Positions 1 through 10,217 of a stretch of DNA of 64,000 bases are shown piece by piece (position 1 is the stretch's first letter; each line of letters begins with the position of its first letter). Made by a program: the position numbers and the translations under genes. The stretch is taken from contig NZ_SIHX01000003.1 of assembly GCF_004320525.1 (NCBI RefSeq), positions 1-64,000 on the forward strand. The letters are read 5' to 3'. The notes under the pieces were generated by a model. The model ran no database searches. It worked only from the letters and a program-made list of their open reading frames with translations, and had not been told where the DNA came from. Origin of the DNA: Arthrobacter sp. S39. Lineage in GTDB: Bacteria > Actinomycetota > Actinomycetes > Actinomycetales > Micrococcaceae.

Positions 1-338
<338 letters not shown>

Positions 339-491
339 AGTAAAACAAAAACAGACACAGAATGGCCCCACGGGAAAACGCGGCAACCACACTGCAAAAT
401 TTGAAACCAGCTGTAAAAACCAGACCACACCACGGGGTGGCATAATCCAGTCAATTCAACCAATTCAATACAATAAATTGGTATCAACAAA

Positions 492-520
492 CTTGGCACA
501 CTATTGAGTTCTCAAACAAC
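492..520 (-). promoter_or_regulatory. Actinobacterial pre-16S leader motif
   Basis: On the minus strand this reads GTTGTTTGAGAACTCAATAG followed by TGTGCCAAG. It matches the motif conserved in rRNA operon leaders of high-GC Gram-positives, which is associated with rRNA processing and antitermination. Just downstream, about 453-483, ACCAATTTATTGTATTGAATTGGT can fold into a short stem, as is usual for these leaders. Confidence 0.8.
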
Positions 521-594
521 AGACACATTCGAATACTTCCCTAAACAAATCCATTTGAATTCTTTGTCTAGTATTTCTTCGCTGCTATGTTTCT

Positions 595-623
595 AGCTTA
601 TTTCATTCATATTCACTTTGCAA
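595..623 (-). promoter_or_regulatory. Candidate rRNA operon promoter
   Basis: On the minus strand, TTGCAA (618-623) and TAAGCT (595-600) are separated by exactly 17 bases, a plausible sigma-70-type -35/-10 pair upstream of the leader motif. Other promoters may exist, because rRNA operons usually have several. Confidence 0.4.
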
Positions 624-776
624 ATCCGGGTTATTTACCCGATATTCACTCTGTGGAACGAATCCACCCATCAGAAAGTGAAGCATTTCTTCATTTCTGT
701 GCTGTGCACACGAAGAATTGCTTCGTTAGTCTTGGGGGTTTGTCACCACTCAGCGGCGGCGACTCCAAAAACAATA

Positions 777-819
777 CACGCTCCCCTCCGGCCGTGCAAA
801 TCGGCCGGAGAGGAGCGTG
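777..819 (-). terminator. Rho-independent terminator of tyrS
   Basis: An 18-base arm at 777-794 and its near-perfect complement at 802-819 flank a 7-base loop. On the minus strand the stem is followed by TATTGTTTTTGG. It lies 20 bases after the tyrS stop codon. Confidence 0.85.
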
Positions 820-839
820 CAATGGGGTCGTGGCAACCG

Positions 840-2153
840 CTACGGGACAAGGACTTCGACGGTCGCGAGGTTCTTTTTGCCACGCCGCAGAAGCAGGTAC
901 TGGCCGTGCAGCAGCTCAGACTCGGAGATAACTGCTTCCGGATCGGAAACCTTCTCGTTGTTCACATACGCTCCGCCTTCACCGACGGTGCGCCGGGCGG
1001 CGGACTTGCTCTCTGACAGGCCCGAAGCCACGAGCAGGTCGATAATCCCGAGGCCATCCACCTGGATGGTGGCGGAGGGAAGCTCCGACGTTGCGGCTTC
1101 GAGGGTGGGCCTGTCCAGTGCGGACAGGTCACCATTGCCGAAGAGGGCGGCAGAGGCGGCGATGACCTTCTCGGTTGCTTCAACTCCATGCACCAGTGAA
1201 GTGACTTCGAACGCCAGCTTCCGCTGGCCCTCCCGGGCAAACGGACGTTCAGCCACGGCCGTGGCAACAGCGTCAATCTCTGCCCGGCTCAGGAAGGTGA
1301 AGACCTTGAGCCGGTCCACAACATCGGCGTCGGCGGTGTTGAGCCAGAACTGGTAGAAGGCGTACGGGCTGCACATGCCGGCGTCGAGCCAGATGGCGTT
1401 GCCCTCACTCTTGCCGAACTTGGTTCCATCCGAGTTGGTGATCAAAGGCGTCCCCAGGGCATGGACCGTCTTGCCCTCAACCTTGCGGATGAGTTCGGTG
1501 CCGCTGGTCAGGTTGCCCCACTGGTCCGAACCGCCGGTCTGCAGCATGCAGCCGTGGTCGCGGAAAAGCTGGAGGTAGTCCATGCCCTGAAGGATCTGGT
1601 AGCTGAACTCCGTGTAGCTGATGCCCTCGTCGGAGCTGAGGCGGGAAGCCACCGCATCCTTGCGGAGCATCGTGCCGACTCGGTAGTGCTTGCCGATCTC
1701 ACGAAGGAAATCGATGGCGCTCAGCGGGGCGGTCCAGTCCAGGTTATTGACCATGCGTGCAGCATTGGCGCCGTCGAAGCTCAGGAAGCGGCGGACCTGG
1801 GCCTGAAGGTAGCCCACCCATTCCGAGACGGTGTCCTTGGTGTTCAGTGTCCGCTCCGCAGTGGGGCGCGGGTCACCGATCAGGCCGGTGGAGCCGCCCA
1901 CCAGTCCCAGCGGTTTGTGGCCTGCAAGCTGGAGACGCCGCATGACCAGGAGCTGGACGAGGTTTCCCAGGTGCAGGCTCGGCGCGGTGGGATCGAACCC
2001 GCAGTAATACGTGACCGGCTCACCGGCGAGGAGCTTTTCCAGCTCCCCTTCATCGGTGGAGACGTGGACCAGGCCGCGCCACTTCAGCTCCTGCCAGATA
2101 TTGGCGAAGGTGGGGTCGTTCTGCTGGGATTCGAGATCGTTGAGTTCTGACAC
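840..2153 (-). CDS. tyrS: Tyrosine--tRNA ligase
   Basis: This class I aminoacyl-tRNA synthetase charges tRNA-Tyr in the cytoplasm. The 437-residue product has the family's usual length. The HIGH-type motif is HLGN at about residues 61-64, after CGFDPTAPSLHLG, and the KMSKS-type loop is KFGKS near residue 250. A C-terminal S4-like RNA-binding domain follows (ESKSAARRTVGEGGAYVN and onward). The frame is open to 2261, but the upstream peptide is low-complexity. The GTG at 2151-2153 (V-S-E-L-N-D) fits the family start, although its ribosome binding site is weak. It is followed by its own terminator and probably forms its own transcription unit after the HelD-like gene. Confidence 0.96.
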   Translation of the reverse strand: MSELNDLESQQNDPTFANIWQELKWRGLVHVSTDEGELEKLLAGEPVTYYCGFDPTAPSLHLGNLVQLLVMRRLQLAGHKPLGLVGGSTGLIGDPRPTAERTLNTKDTVSEWVGYLQAQVRRFLSFDGANAARMVNNLDWTAPLSAIDFLREIGKHYRVGTMLRKDAVASRLSSDEGISYTEFSYQILQGMDYLQLFRDHGCMLQTGGSDQWGNLTSGTELIRKVEGKTVHALGTPLITNSDGTKFGKSEGNAIWLDAGMCSPYAFYQFWLNTADADVVDRLKVFTFLSRAEIDAVATAVAERPFAREGQRKLAFEVTSLVHGVEATEKVIAASAALFGNGDLSALDRPTLEAATSELPSATIQVDGLGIIDLLVASGLSESKSAARRTVGEGGAYVNNEKVSDPEAVISESELLHGQYLLLRRGKKNLATVEVLVP

Positions 2154-2235
2154 GACTTCTAAGTTAGCAGGATTGGCGGCCGCCGGCGCCGGATGAACCG
2201 GGCCGGTGGCCGCCACGCGCCCGCAACGGTCCGGA

Positions 2236-4464
2236 CTACCGCTCGATGCCGGCAGGCACACCTTCTGCTGCGATCAGGCGGAGCCGCTGCGTGGGCCGGG
2301 TCATGGCGACGTAGAGATCCCCCACCCGACCGTGCTCGTGGTTGAGCATCATGGACGGCTCCAGCACCACAACACCGTCGAATTCAAGGCCCTTGGCCTC
2401 TCGGGGGCTGATGACCACGATGTCCTGCTCATAGCTTCCCGCCCCGGTTCCGATGCGCCGGCCATAGACGGCGCGCAGGGCTGAGGTGGCCTGCGGCAGG
2501 AGGTCGCCGTCGGCAATCACGGCCAACAGGCCGCCGTCGAGCGCTTCCAGCTCCTCCGGAAGTGCCTCCACGAGGCGGCTGACCACGTCACCGGATGCGA
2601 CCTTGTCGATGACGGGCGACCAGCGGCCTTCGCGGACGGCCTTCGGTGCAGAGACCACAAGGCCGGCTGCGTTGGCCATCCTGGCGGCGGCCTCCGCGAT
2701 CTGCGACGGCGTCCGGTAGTTGACCGTCAGCTCTTCCAGCTGCCACCGGTCCCCGAACAGCGGGCCCAGGGCACCCTGCCAGGAGTTCGCGCCTGCTACG
2801 GAGCTGGTCTGCGCGATGTCTCCCACGATCGTGAAGGACTTCAGCGGGCAGCGGCGGACCAGCAGCCGCCACTGCATCGGCGAAAGTTCCTGCGCTTCGT
2901 CGACCACGATGTGGCCGAACGCCCAAGTCCGGTCCGACGTGGCACGCTCGGCTGCGGTCAGCCGGGCTTCGCGTTCCTGGTTCTGGTCGACCAGTTCCTC
3001 GGCGGTCATCAGCGCGTCGACGCCGGCAGCCTCCATGTTCACGAGGGTCTGCTTGGCGTTCGCCAGGTCGCGGGCACGGTCGTGCTCCTGCTGCGCCAGT
3101 CCGCGGCCAGCGGCCGGGTCAAGCTCGCCAAGGAGCTCGGCCGCCTCGTCGAGGAGCGGGACGTCCGACTCGGTCCAGGGGGCATCCACCGGGCGGAGCA
3201 GCAGGGCCCGTTCCGCGGCGGTGAGGTGCGGCGTGCACACTTCCAGGATCGCAGGCTTGCTGAAGAGCTCACTGATGAGCTTCTCCGGAGTCATGGGCAT
3301 CCAGCACAGGTTCAGCGCGATCCGCACATCGCGGGCCGTGCGGACGTCCTCGGCCAGATAGGAGCGGTCGGCATTGTTGCCCAGGCTCCCGGCTTCCACG
3401 AGCTCAGTCATCTGTTCGGTCAGCTCACGCAGCAGGATCTTGACGAACGTCACGCGTGCCTCGTTGTGCGGCTTGCCGGTGGAACGGGCGCGTTCGCGGG
3501 CACGGCGGACCTGTCGCGGCGTGAGCAGCAGCTTTCGCCCGTCAACTTCCAGGACACGGTTCTCGGCAGGAATCCGCTGGCGGTTTGAGACGGCGTTGGC
3601 CACCACGTTCGCCATATCCAGCCGGCCCTTGATGGCCGCGACGTCAGCTTCGGGTTCGGCCACGGCGCTGATGCCGGGCATCAGCCGGCCGAGGCTGGCC
3701 ATCACCACACCGGTTTCGCCGAGGGAGGGCAGCACGCGTTCGATGTATTTCATGAACGATGACGACGGGCCCACCAGGAGCACACCGGCAGCCTTCAGCC
3801 GGTCCCGGTGGGTGTACAGCAGGTAGGCGGCGCGGTGCAGCGCAACGGCCGTCTTGCCGGTGCCCGGACCACCCTGGACCACCACGGCTCCGGAGATGGA
3901 GGAGCGGATGATCCGGTCCTGCTCGGACTGGATGGTGCCCACAATGTCGGACATGCGGCCGGTCCGCTTGGAGTCCAGGGCAGCGAGCAGCGCACCTTCG
4001 CCCTGCAGCGACTCGTTGTCGGTCAGCATGTCAGCGTCCAGGACGTCGTCCTCGATGGCCTTCACTACCCGGCCCTGCAGGATCAGGTGCCGTCGGCGCC
4101 GCACGCCCTGCCGGTCAAAGGCCGTGGCCTGGTAGAAGTGGCCGGCTTCGGGCGCACGCCAGTCCACCATGAGCCGCTGCAGGTCCTCGGTGGTGAGGCC
4201 GATGCGGCCAATGTACTGGGCTTCCCCGGAATCAAGGTCCAGCCGGCCGAACACCAGTCGGTCATCGACGGCGTCGAGCTGGGCGAGGCGGTCCTCATAG
4301 AGCGCGGCGAAGGCGTCACGCTCGGAAACATTCTGCATGGTGCCCACGGCACCGGCCCGGCGGACCTGCGCCAACTGCTTGCGCTTTTCGGCGCGCAATT
4401 CTTCCAGCCGCGCATACAGGCCAGCAACATAGTCCCGTTCGTGGGCCAAATCGGCGTCGAGCAT
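2236..4464 (-). CDS. helD: HelD-like RNA polymerase-recycling ATPase (UvrD/Rep-like superfamily 1)
   Basis: The 742-residue product begins with a charged coiled-coil-like segment (HERDYVAGLYARLEELRAEK), as in HelD proteins. An SF1 motor follows, with Walker A GGPGTGKT near residue 205 and Walker B VVDEAQELS. HelD proteins bind RNA polymerase and use ATP to strip it from stalled complexes. They are not classical DNA helicases, although they are often annotated as such. The ATG at 4462-4464 was chosen because AGGGGAA sits 6 bases upstream. A second in-frame ATG at 4500 lacks a site as good. The gene ends 82 bases before tyrS. The assignment rests on domain order and the N-terminal helix; a generic UvrD-like helicase is the alternative. 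Confidence 0.85.
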   Translation of the reverse strand: MLDADLAHERDYVAGLYARLEELRAEKRKQLAQVRRAGAVGTMQNVSERDAFAALYEDRLAQLDAVDDRLVFGRLDLDSGEAQYIGRIGLTTEDLQRLMVDWRAPEAGHFYQATAFDRQGVRRRRHLILQGRVVKAIEDDVLDADMLTDNESLQGEGALLAALDSKRTGRMSDIVGTIQSEQDRIIRSSISGAVVVQGGPGTGKTAVALHRAAYLLYTHRDRLKAAGVLLVGPSSSFMKYIERVLPSLGETGVVMASLGRLMPGISAVAEPEADVAAIKGRLDMANVVANAVSNRQRIPAENRVLEVDGRKLLLTPRQVRRARERARSTGKPHNEARVTFVKILLRELTEQMTELVEAGSLGNNADRSYLAEDVRTARDVRIALNLCWMPMTPEKLISELFSKPAILEVCTPHLTAAERALLLRPVDAPWTESDVPLLDEAAELLGELDPAAGRGLAQQEHDRARDLANAKQTLVNMEAAGVDALMTAEELVDQNQEREARLTAAERATSDRTWAFGHIVVDEAQELSPMQWRLLVRRCPLKSFTIVGDIAQTSSVAGANSWQGALGPLFGDRWQLEELTVNYRTPSQIAEAAARMANAAGLVVSAPKAVREGRWSPVIDKVASGDVVSRLVEALPEELEALDGGLLAVIADGDLLPQATSALRAVYGRRIGTGAGSYEQDIVVISPREAKGLEFDGVVVLEPSMMLNHEHGRVGDLYVAMTRPTQRLRLIAAEGVPAGIER

Positions 4465-4516
4465 TAAACGTTCCCCTATCGCAAAAGACAGACCGTCCAT
4501 TCTACAACCATTTCGG

Positions 4517-5182
4517 TTAACGTGATTGAAACTTCGCCGGACGCGGCTTTGCCGCCTTGTAGCGGGACACTGTCGGATCCCCCGGCAGCCAGAAGCGCCA
4601 GGGGTAGTCAAGGGAGCCCCCGTCGCCGGAGACGCCAACGCGGGGTCCGGAACTGACGTCCGCTGCGGGCATTTCCGGCAGCCGCAGCCCGAAAGGTTCG
4701 CTCAGCGCGTCCCGTCCGGTGTCCGCCGTGGTGAGGGCCAAGGCGGTGGCCAGCCGGGCCGGGCCGCTGGCCAGGTCGAGCACCGATTTCGACGTCGGCC
4801 GCCTCACCGCCGCCAGGTGCTCCCCCTCCACCACTTCGCCGGCTCGAAGCAGGACGGCAGAGGCCGCCCCGGCCGGGCCGCAGACGATGTTGGCGCAGTA
4901 GTGCATCCCGTACGTGAAATACACGTACAGGTGGCCGGCCGCCCCGAACATGGGCGCGTTGCGCGCCGTGGGGCCTCGGAACGTATGCGACCCCGGATCC
5001 GGGTGCAGGGAATCGCCGGGACCCATGTACGCCTCCACCTCCGTGATCCGCACGGCGACCGTTCCCTCGTGGCTGTTGTGGCTCAGGACCGATCCCAGCA
5101 GTTGCGGGGCGATCCGCCGCGCGTCCCCGGACAGCAGCCCGCGGAGCTCTTCCGGGTCGGCGGGACTGCTGCTGACGGTCAT
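4517..5182 (-). CDS. mpg: DNA-3-methyladenine glycosylase (AAG/Mpg family)
   Basis: This monofunctional base-excision repair glycosylase removes 3-methyladenine, hypoxanthine and other alkylated purines. The 221 residues match the family length. The catalytic-region signature RITEVEAYMGPGD carries the general-base Glu. HTFRGPTARNAPMFG and the substrate-pocket stretch YVYFTYGMHYCANIV are characteristic of the family. It lies upstream of the HelD-like gene on the same strand and is divergent from the Ada-AlkA/ogt pair, so three alkylation-repair genes share one locus. Confidence 0.96.
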   Translation of the reverse strand: MTVSSSPADPEELRGLLSGDARRIAPQLLGSVLSHNSHEGTVAVRITEVEAYMGPGDSLHPDPGSHTFRGPTARNAPMFGAAGHLYVYFTYGMHYCANIVCGPAGAASAVLLRAGEVVEGEHLAAVRRPTSKSVLDLASGPARLATALALTTADTGRDALSEPFGLRLPEMPAADVSSGPRVGVSGDGGSLDYPWRFWLPGDPTVSRYKAAKPRPAKFQSR

Positions 5183-5261
5183 GGTCCGACTCTACCCAAC
5201 GCCCACGGCCATGTCCGATTTCCGCTAGCAGGCGTTGTCCCGGGCTGGCAGGATAGGGGAC

Positions 5262-6773
5262 ATGGACTTCTGGCAGCGCTACCGTGCGATCGATGCGCGT
5301 GACACCCGCTTCGACGGGCAGTTCTACACTGCTGTCCGGACCACCGGGATCTACTGCCGCCCGTCGTGCCCGGCCCGGACCCCCAAGGCGGCCAACGTCA
5401 CGTTTTACGAAACCTCCGCCGCAGCGCACGACGCCGGCTACCGGGCCTGCAAGCGCTGCCTTCCCGAGGCGGTGCCCGGGACGCCGGCGTGGAACGTCCG
5501 CCAGGACCTCGCCGGCCGGGCCATGCGCCTGATCAACGACGGCGTCATCAACCGCGACGGGGTGGAAGGCCTGGCGGCCCGGCTCGGTTATTCAGCCCGG
5601 CAGCTGAACCGGATCCTCAGTCACGAGCTCGGCGCCGGTCCGCTCTCCCTGGCCCGGGCCAGCCGCGCCCAGACCGCGCGCACGCTGCTGGTCTCAACGG
5701 CCATGAAGCTGGCGGACGTTGCGTTCGCGTCCGGTTTCAGCAGCGTCCGGCAGTTCAACGAGACCATGGTGGAGGTGTTCGCCATGACGCCCACCGCCCT
5801 GCGCTCCACCGCCCGGCACCACAAGCCGGGAACGGCCGCCACCTCGCTGACGTTGACACTCCCCTACCGCGAACCGTTTGATCCCGGCATCTTTTCCTTC
5901 CTCGCCGTCAGGGCGATCCCCGGGATCGAGGCGGGGACACCGGCGTCGTACGCCCGCACGTTGCGGCTTCCGCACGGGGATGCCCGCTTCAGCGTGGATT
6001 ACGACGGCGGCGCGCCGGGGCGGCCGCTGACCCTCACCATCGGCGCGGTGGACCTCCGCGACCTGCCGGCCCTGCTGAGCAGGGTGCGCCGGCTTTTCGA
6101 CCTCGACGCCGATCCGGTGGCGATCGACGGCGCACTGGGCGGGGATCCCCGGCTCGCCGCCTCGGTTGCTGGTGCCCCCGGCATCCGGCTGCCGGGCGCG
6201 GTTGATCCGCAGGAACTCCTGGTCAGGGCGATGATCGGGCAGCAGGTCACGGTGGCTGCCGCCCGGACCGCGCTGACGCAGCTGTCCGCTGCCGGCAGCG
6301 CCAGCCTGATGCCCGCCGAAGGGCTCGACCGGCTGTTTCCCACCGCGGCCGAAATCGCGGAGGATGGCTACACGCTGCTGCGCGGTCCGCAGCGCCGGAT
6401 CGATGCCGTCCGTTCCGCGGCCTCCGCCCTCGCCGACGGGCGGCTGGATTTCGGCTACGGCGATGACCTGCCGGGGCTGGGGGCCAAACTGCTCCCCCTT
6501 CCCGGCGTGGGTCCCTGGACGGTGGGCTATGTGGCGATGCGCGTCCTGGGCGCGCCGGACGTCTTCCTGGCCAACGACGCCGCGGTGAGAAACGGAATCC
6601 GTGCCCTGGGCTCGACGCCTGGTCCCGATCCGATAAGCCACCATGTGCCCAGCCCCGATTTCCGGGAGGTCAGCCCGTGGCGGTCCTACGCCACCATGCA
6701 CCTGTGGCGCGCCGCCGCGGCGGCCAAACCCCCCAAGCGTGTTCCAGCCGTTCCAGAGAAAGCGATGCGATGA
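5262..6773 (+). CDS. alkA: Ada-type regulator fused to AlkA DNA-3-methyladenine glycosylase II
   Basis: The 503-residue fusion has three parts. The N-terminal Ada zinc domain carries four Cys, C32 and C36 (GIYCRPSCPARTP) and C63 and C66 (ACKRC). In Ada proteins the first Cys accepts methyl groups from DNA phosphotriesters, which turns the protein into an activator. An AraC-type helix-turn-helix follows at about residues 80-190 (FASGFSSVRQFNETM). The C-terminal part is AlkA-like with an HhH-GPD motif (LPGVGPWTVGYVAMRVLG) and the catalytic Asp region FLANDAAV. The ATG at 5262 is preceded by GATAGGGGAC. The stop overlaps the ATG of ogt (ATGA), so the two are probably co-translated and induced together. 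Confidence 0.95.
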   Translation: MDFWQRYRAIDARDTRFDGQFYTAVRTTGIYCRPSCPARTPKAANVTFYETSAAAHDAGYRACKRCLPEAVPGTPAWNVRQDLAGRAMRLINDGVINRDGVEGLAARLGYSARQLNRILSHELGAGPLSLARASRAQTARTLLVSTAMKLADVAFASGFSSVRQFNETMVEVFAMTPTALRSTARHHKPGTAATSLTLTLPYREPFDPGIFSFLAVRAIPGIEAGTPASYARTLRLPHGDARFSVDYDGGAPGRPLTLTIGAVDLRDLPALLSRVRRLFDLDADPVAIDGALGGDPRLAASVAGAPGIRLPGAVDPQELLVRAMIGQQVTVAAARTALTQLSAAGSASLMPAEGLDRLFPTAAEIAEDGYTLLRGPQRRIDAVRSAASALADGRLDFGYGDDLPGLGAKLLPLPGVGPWTVGYVAMRVLGAPDVFLANDAAVRNGIRALGSTPGPDPISHHVPSPDFREVSPWRSYATMHLWRAAAAAKPPKRVPAVPEKAMR

Positions 6774-7291
6774 AAGCCCAGCTGTTAGTGATGTCCACCC
6801 CCGACGGCCCGTTCACCATCCTGGCGCAGGACGGTATGGTCCTGGCCTCCGGCTGGACCGCCGAGCCCGGCGAGCTGACCGGCCAGATCCACCCTGGGCT
6901 CCGTCCGGATGATGTTGAGGCGGTGACTGACCTGGGGCCCATTTCGCGGGCGGTGGAGGCCTTCTACGCTGGCGACCCCGCGCCCGCCATGGCCATCCCG
7001 GTGCGCCAGAAGTCGGGTCCCTTCCGGTCCCACGCCTGGGATGTGCTGAGGACGGTACGCCCCGGATCCCCGGTTACCTATACGGAGTACGCCGAGCTGT
7101 CCGGAAATCCGAAGGCGGTCCGGGCTGCGGCCAGTGCCTGCGCCTTCAATGCGGCAGCCTTGTTTGTGCCGTGCCACCGGGTCATCCGCACCGACGGTTC
7201 CCTTGGCGGTTTCCGCTGGGGCCTGGCCATTAAGGAGAGCCTGCTGGCGCGTGAGGCTACGGAAAGCCTGCTGGCCCGCGAAGCCGGGTAG
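6770..7291 (+). CDS. ogt: Methylated-DNA--protein-cysteine methyltransferase (O6-methylguanine repair)
   Basis: This 173-residue suicide enzyme transfers the O6-methyl group from guanine to its own cysteine. The active-site motif is VPCHRVIRTDG, followed by the usual GGFRWGLAIKESLLARE. The helix-turn-helix DNA-binding segment (VTYTEYAELSGNPKAVRAAASACAFN) precedes it. The start overlaps the Ada-AlkA stop by four bases. The protein ends with a near-exact duplication (ESLLAREAT then ESLLAREAG) beyond the usual C-terminus, encoded by a 27-base direct repeat. This is probably a recent tandem duplication in a tolerant tail. Confidence 0.96.
   Translation: MKAQLLVMSTPDGPFTILAQDGMVLASGWTAEPGELTGQIHPGLRPDDVEAVTDLGPISRAVEAFYAGDPAPAMAIPVRQKSGPFRSHAWDVLRTVRPGSPVTYTEYAELSGNPKAVRAAASACAFNAAALFVPCHRVIRTDGSLGGFRWGLAIKESLLAREATESLLAREAG
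7235..7285 (+). repeat. 27-base tandem duplication at the 3' end of ogt
   Basis: GAGAGCCTGCTGGCGCGTGAG (7235-7255) recurs 27 bases on with three changes. Both copies encode ESLLARE and stay in frame. Confidence 0.75.
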
Positions 7292-7294
7292 GGC

Positions 7295-8035
7295 CTACTT
7301 AGCCGCGGGCGTCCCGGCAGGCCACGGCAGCAGTTCCGGGAGGTCCACGCCGTCCGCGGCGGCGGATGCCCGCAGGCTGCCGAGCGACGGTTCACGGCCG
7401 GCGAGCCACGCCGCGATGTCGGTGATCATGCCGCTGATGACGGTGGAAGTGCCGCCGCTGCCAAGCGTCCTGGGCGGAAGCCCCAGCGGCTGAAGCACCA
7501 GTTTGTCCCCCGGCTGCACGCGGGCGGCCAGGAAGTCGAAGAGGTGTTCACAGAATGGCCGGCTCCAGGTCTCCGGGCCAAGGCCGGCGCCCAGGTCGGC
7601 GGTGTGGATGACCAGTTCACGCCACAGCGCCAGCCCGCCGTCGAGGACCACTCCCCCGCGGTAGGCAATCGGTACCTTCCAGCCCGGGCCCGCCTCCAGC
7701 GCATCAAAGGCTTTCAGCGCCCGCTCCAGGCCTGCGTCCAGATCCACGCGGTGGGCGTCGGCGCTGTGGCCCGCGGCCATCCCGATGGCCTTGTTGCGCC
7801 CGTCCATGCCGCCGTCGTACAGCTCAACGGTTTCGCCGCGCGCCGCATATTCCAGCTGCCGGGCCATGGCGTTGGTGATGCCGGCGAGGTGCGCCAGGAC
7901 GTGACCGCGGGTCCAGCCGGGCAGGGCTGAGGGCGCTTTGACGTCCTCATCGGTGAATTTCGCGGCGGTTGACGCAACGAGGGCGGCGGCTTTGTGCAGT
8001 TCGGCGAGCAGGTCAGCCGGTGCGGGAGCAGTCAT
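7295..8035 (-). CDS. Maleylpyruvate isomerase-family (MDMPI/DinB-like) mycothiol-dependent enzyme
   Basis: The 246-residue protein has the MDMPI N-terminal signature LPGWTRGHVLAHLAGITNAMARQLEYA, whose His residues belong to the metal site of this DinB-like four-helix bundle. The C-terminal part (REPSLGSLRASAAADGVDLPEL) resembles the accessory MDMPI C-domain. Members use mycothiol, the actinobacterial thiol, but most have no known substrate. No maleylpyruvate pathway gene is nearby, so the exact reaction is open. The ATG at 8033-8035 has AGGATGG just upstream; a second ATG at 8044 is less well placed. It ends three bases from the ogt stop, convergently. Confidence 0.8.
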   Translation of the reverse strand: MTAPAPADLLAELHKAAALVASTAAKFTDEDVKAPSALPGWTRGHVLAHLAGITNAMARQLEYAARGETVELYDGGMDGRNKAIGMAAGHSADAHRVDLDAGLERALKAFDALEAGPGWKVPIAYRGGVVLDGGLALWRELVIHTADLGAGLGPETWSRPFCEHLFDFLAARVQPGDKLVLQPLGLPPRTLGSGGTSTVISGMITDIAAWLAGREPSLGSLRASAAADGVDLPELLPWPAGTPAAK

Positions 8036-8045
8036 GGCGCCCATC

Positions 8046-8582
8046 CTAGCTGAGGGGGATGCCGTCCGGTCCGTAGCGGTGCCGGATGTGCCGGCGGTCG
8101 TGGCGGGCCTGCCAGAACTCCAGTTCCGTGGGCCTGACCGCGTAGAGCTGCCAGTCCGGATTGTGGCTGCCGTCCGCGGCCGGGCGCGCCCGCCAGTCGG
8201 CCGCGGACGCCTCGGCGGACAGCTCAACCACGGGTCCGGCGACCCGGACCTGCCGGCCCTGCTGCGGCCAGTAGAAATTCAGGGCGGCACCCGGATTGAC
8301 GGACAGTTCCCGGCCCTTCCGGGACGTCCGCGACGTGGCGAAGTGCCAGCCGTCGTCGTCGATGTTTTTCAGGATCAGCATCCTGGCAGAGGGCTGGCCG
8401 TTTCCGTCCGCCGTGGCCAGGCTGCACGCGTGCGGTTGCAGCACGCCGGCGGCGAGGGCCTCATCCAGCCACAGCTGGAACAGGGCCACCGGGTCTGCCG
8501 GGGCTTTGGCGGGGTCGAAGTCCGGCAGGTCGGCGGGAAAGTCGGGCAGGGCCCGCAGGTGGCTGCGGAAGGCGTCGCTCAT
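8046..8582 (-). CDS. pdxH: Pyridoxamine/pyridoxine 5'-phosphate oxidase
   Basis: This FMN enzyme oxidises pyridoxamine or pyridoxine 5'-phosphate to pyridoxal 5'-phosphate. The FMN-binding core is SARMLILKNIDDDGWHFATSRTSRKGRELSVNP (about 65-100). The C-terminal dimerisation segment ends in WQARHDRRHIRHRYGPDG, close to the family's W-Q-x-R...R-x-H-x-R-x-x-Y ending. At 178 residues it lacks about 40 N-terminal residues of the E. coli enzyme, as in shorter actinobacterial homologues. The ATG at 8580-8582 has GGGG four bases upstream. The extended reading frame upstream is translated palindromic repeat (8601-8705), not protein. Confidence 0.88.
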   Translation of the reverse strand: MSDAFRSHLRALPDFPADLPDFDPAKAPADPVALFQLWLDEALAAGVLQPHACSLATADGNGQPSARMLILKNIDDDGWHFATSRTSRKGRELSVNPGAALNFYWPQQGRQVRVAGPVVELSAEASAADWRARPAADGSHNPDWQLYAVRPTELEFWQARHDRRHIRHRYGPDGIPLS

Positions 8583-8600
8583 GTGCCCCAGCTTAATGAG

Positions 8601-8705
8601 GTCTCGACAGGCTCGACCACCGGACTCGGTCTCGACAAGCTCGACCACCGGTTTCGGTCTCGACAGGCTCGACCACCGGTTTCGGTGGTCGAGCCTGTCG
8701 AGACC
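8601..8705. repeat. Array of four ~23-base palindromic repeat units between pdxH and argH
   Basis: Units of the form GTCTCGACAGGCTCGACCAC plus CGG occur at 8601-8623, 8629-8651 (one base different) and 8657-8679. An inverted copy follows at 8683-8705. The last two form a 21-22 bp perfect stem with a loop of about 5 bases. The structure lies 15 bases after the argH stop and could act as a transcript 3' stem. The same family, in an AACC variant, is found inside argH. Confidence 0.9.
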
Positions 8706-8720
8706 CGACACTCGAACGGA

Positions 8721-10217
<1,497 letters not shown>

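Larger units (their letters stand above)
339..776 (-). other. Pre-16S rRNA leader and promoter region, no gene
   Basis: This 438-base stretch is AT-richer than the surrounding genes and has no convincing coding sequence. It separates the tyrS terminator from the 16S gene. It should hold the rRNA promoter(s), the antitermination signals and the 5' strand of the 16S processing stem. The only elements that could be picked out are the leader motif and one candidate promoter, listed separately. Confidence 0.85.
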
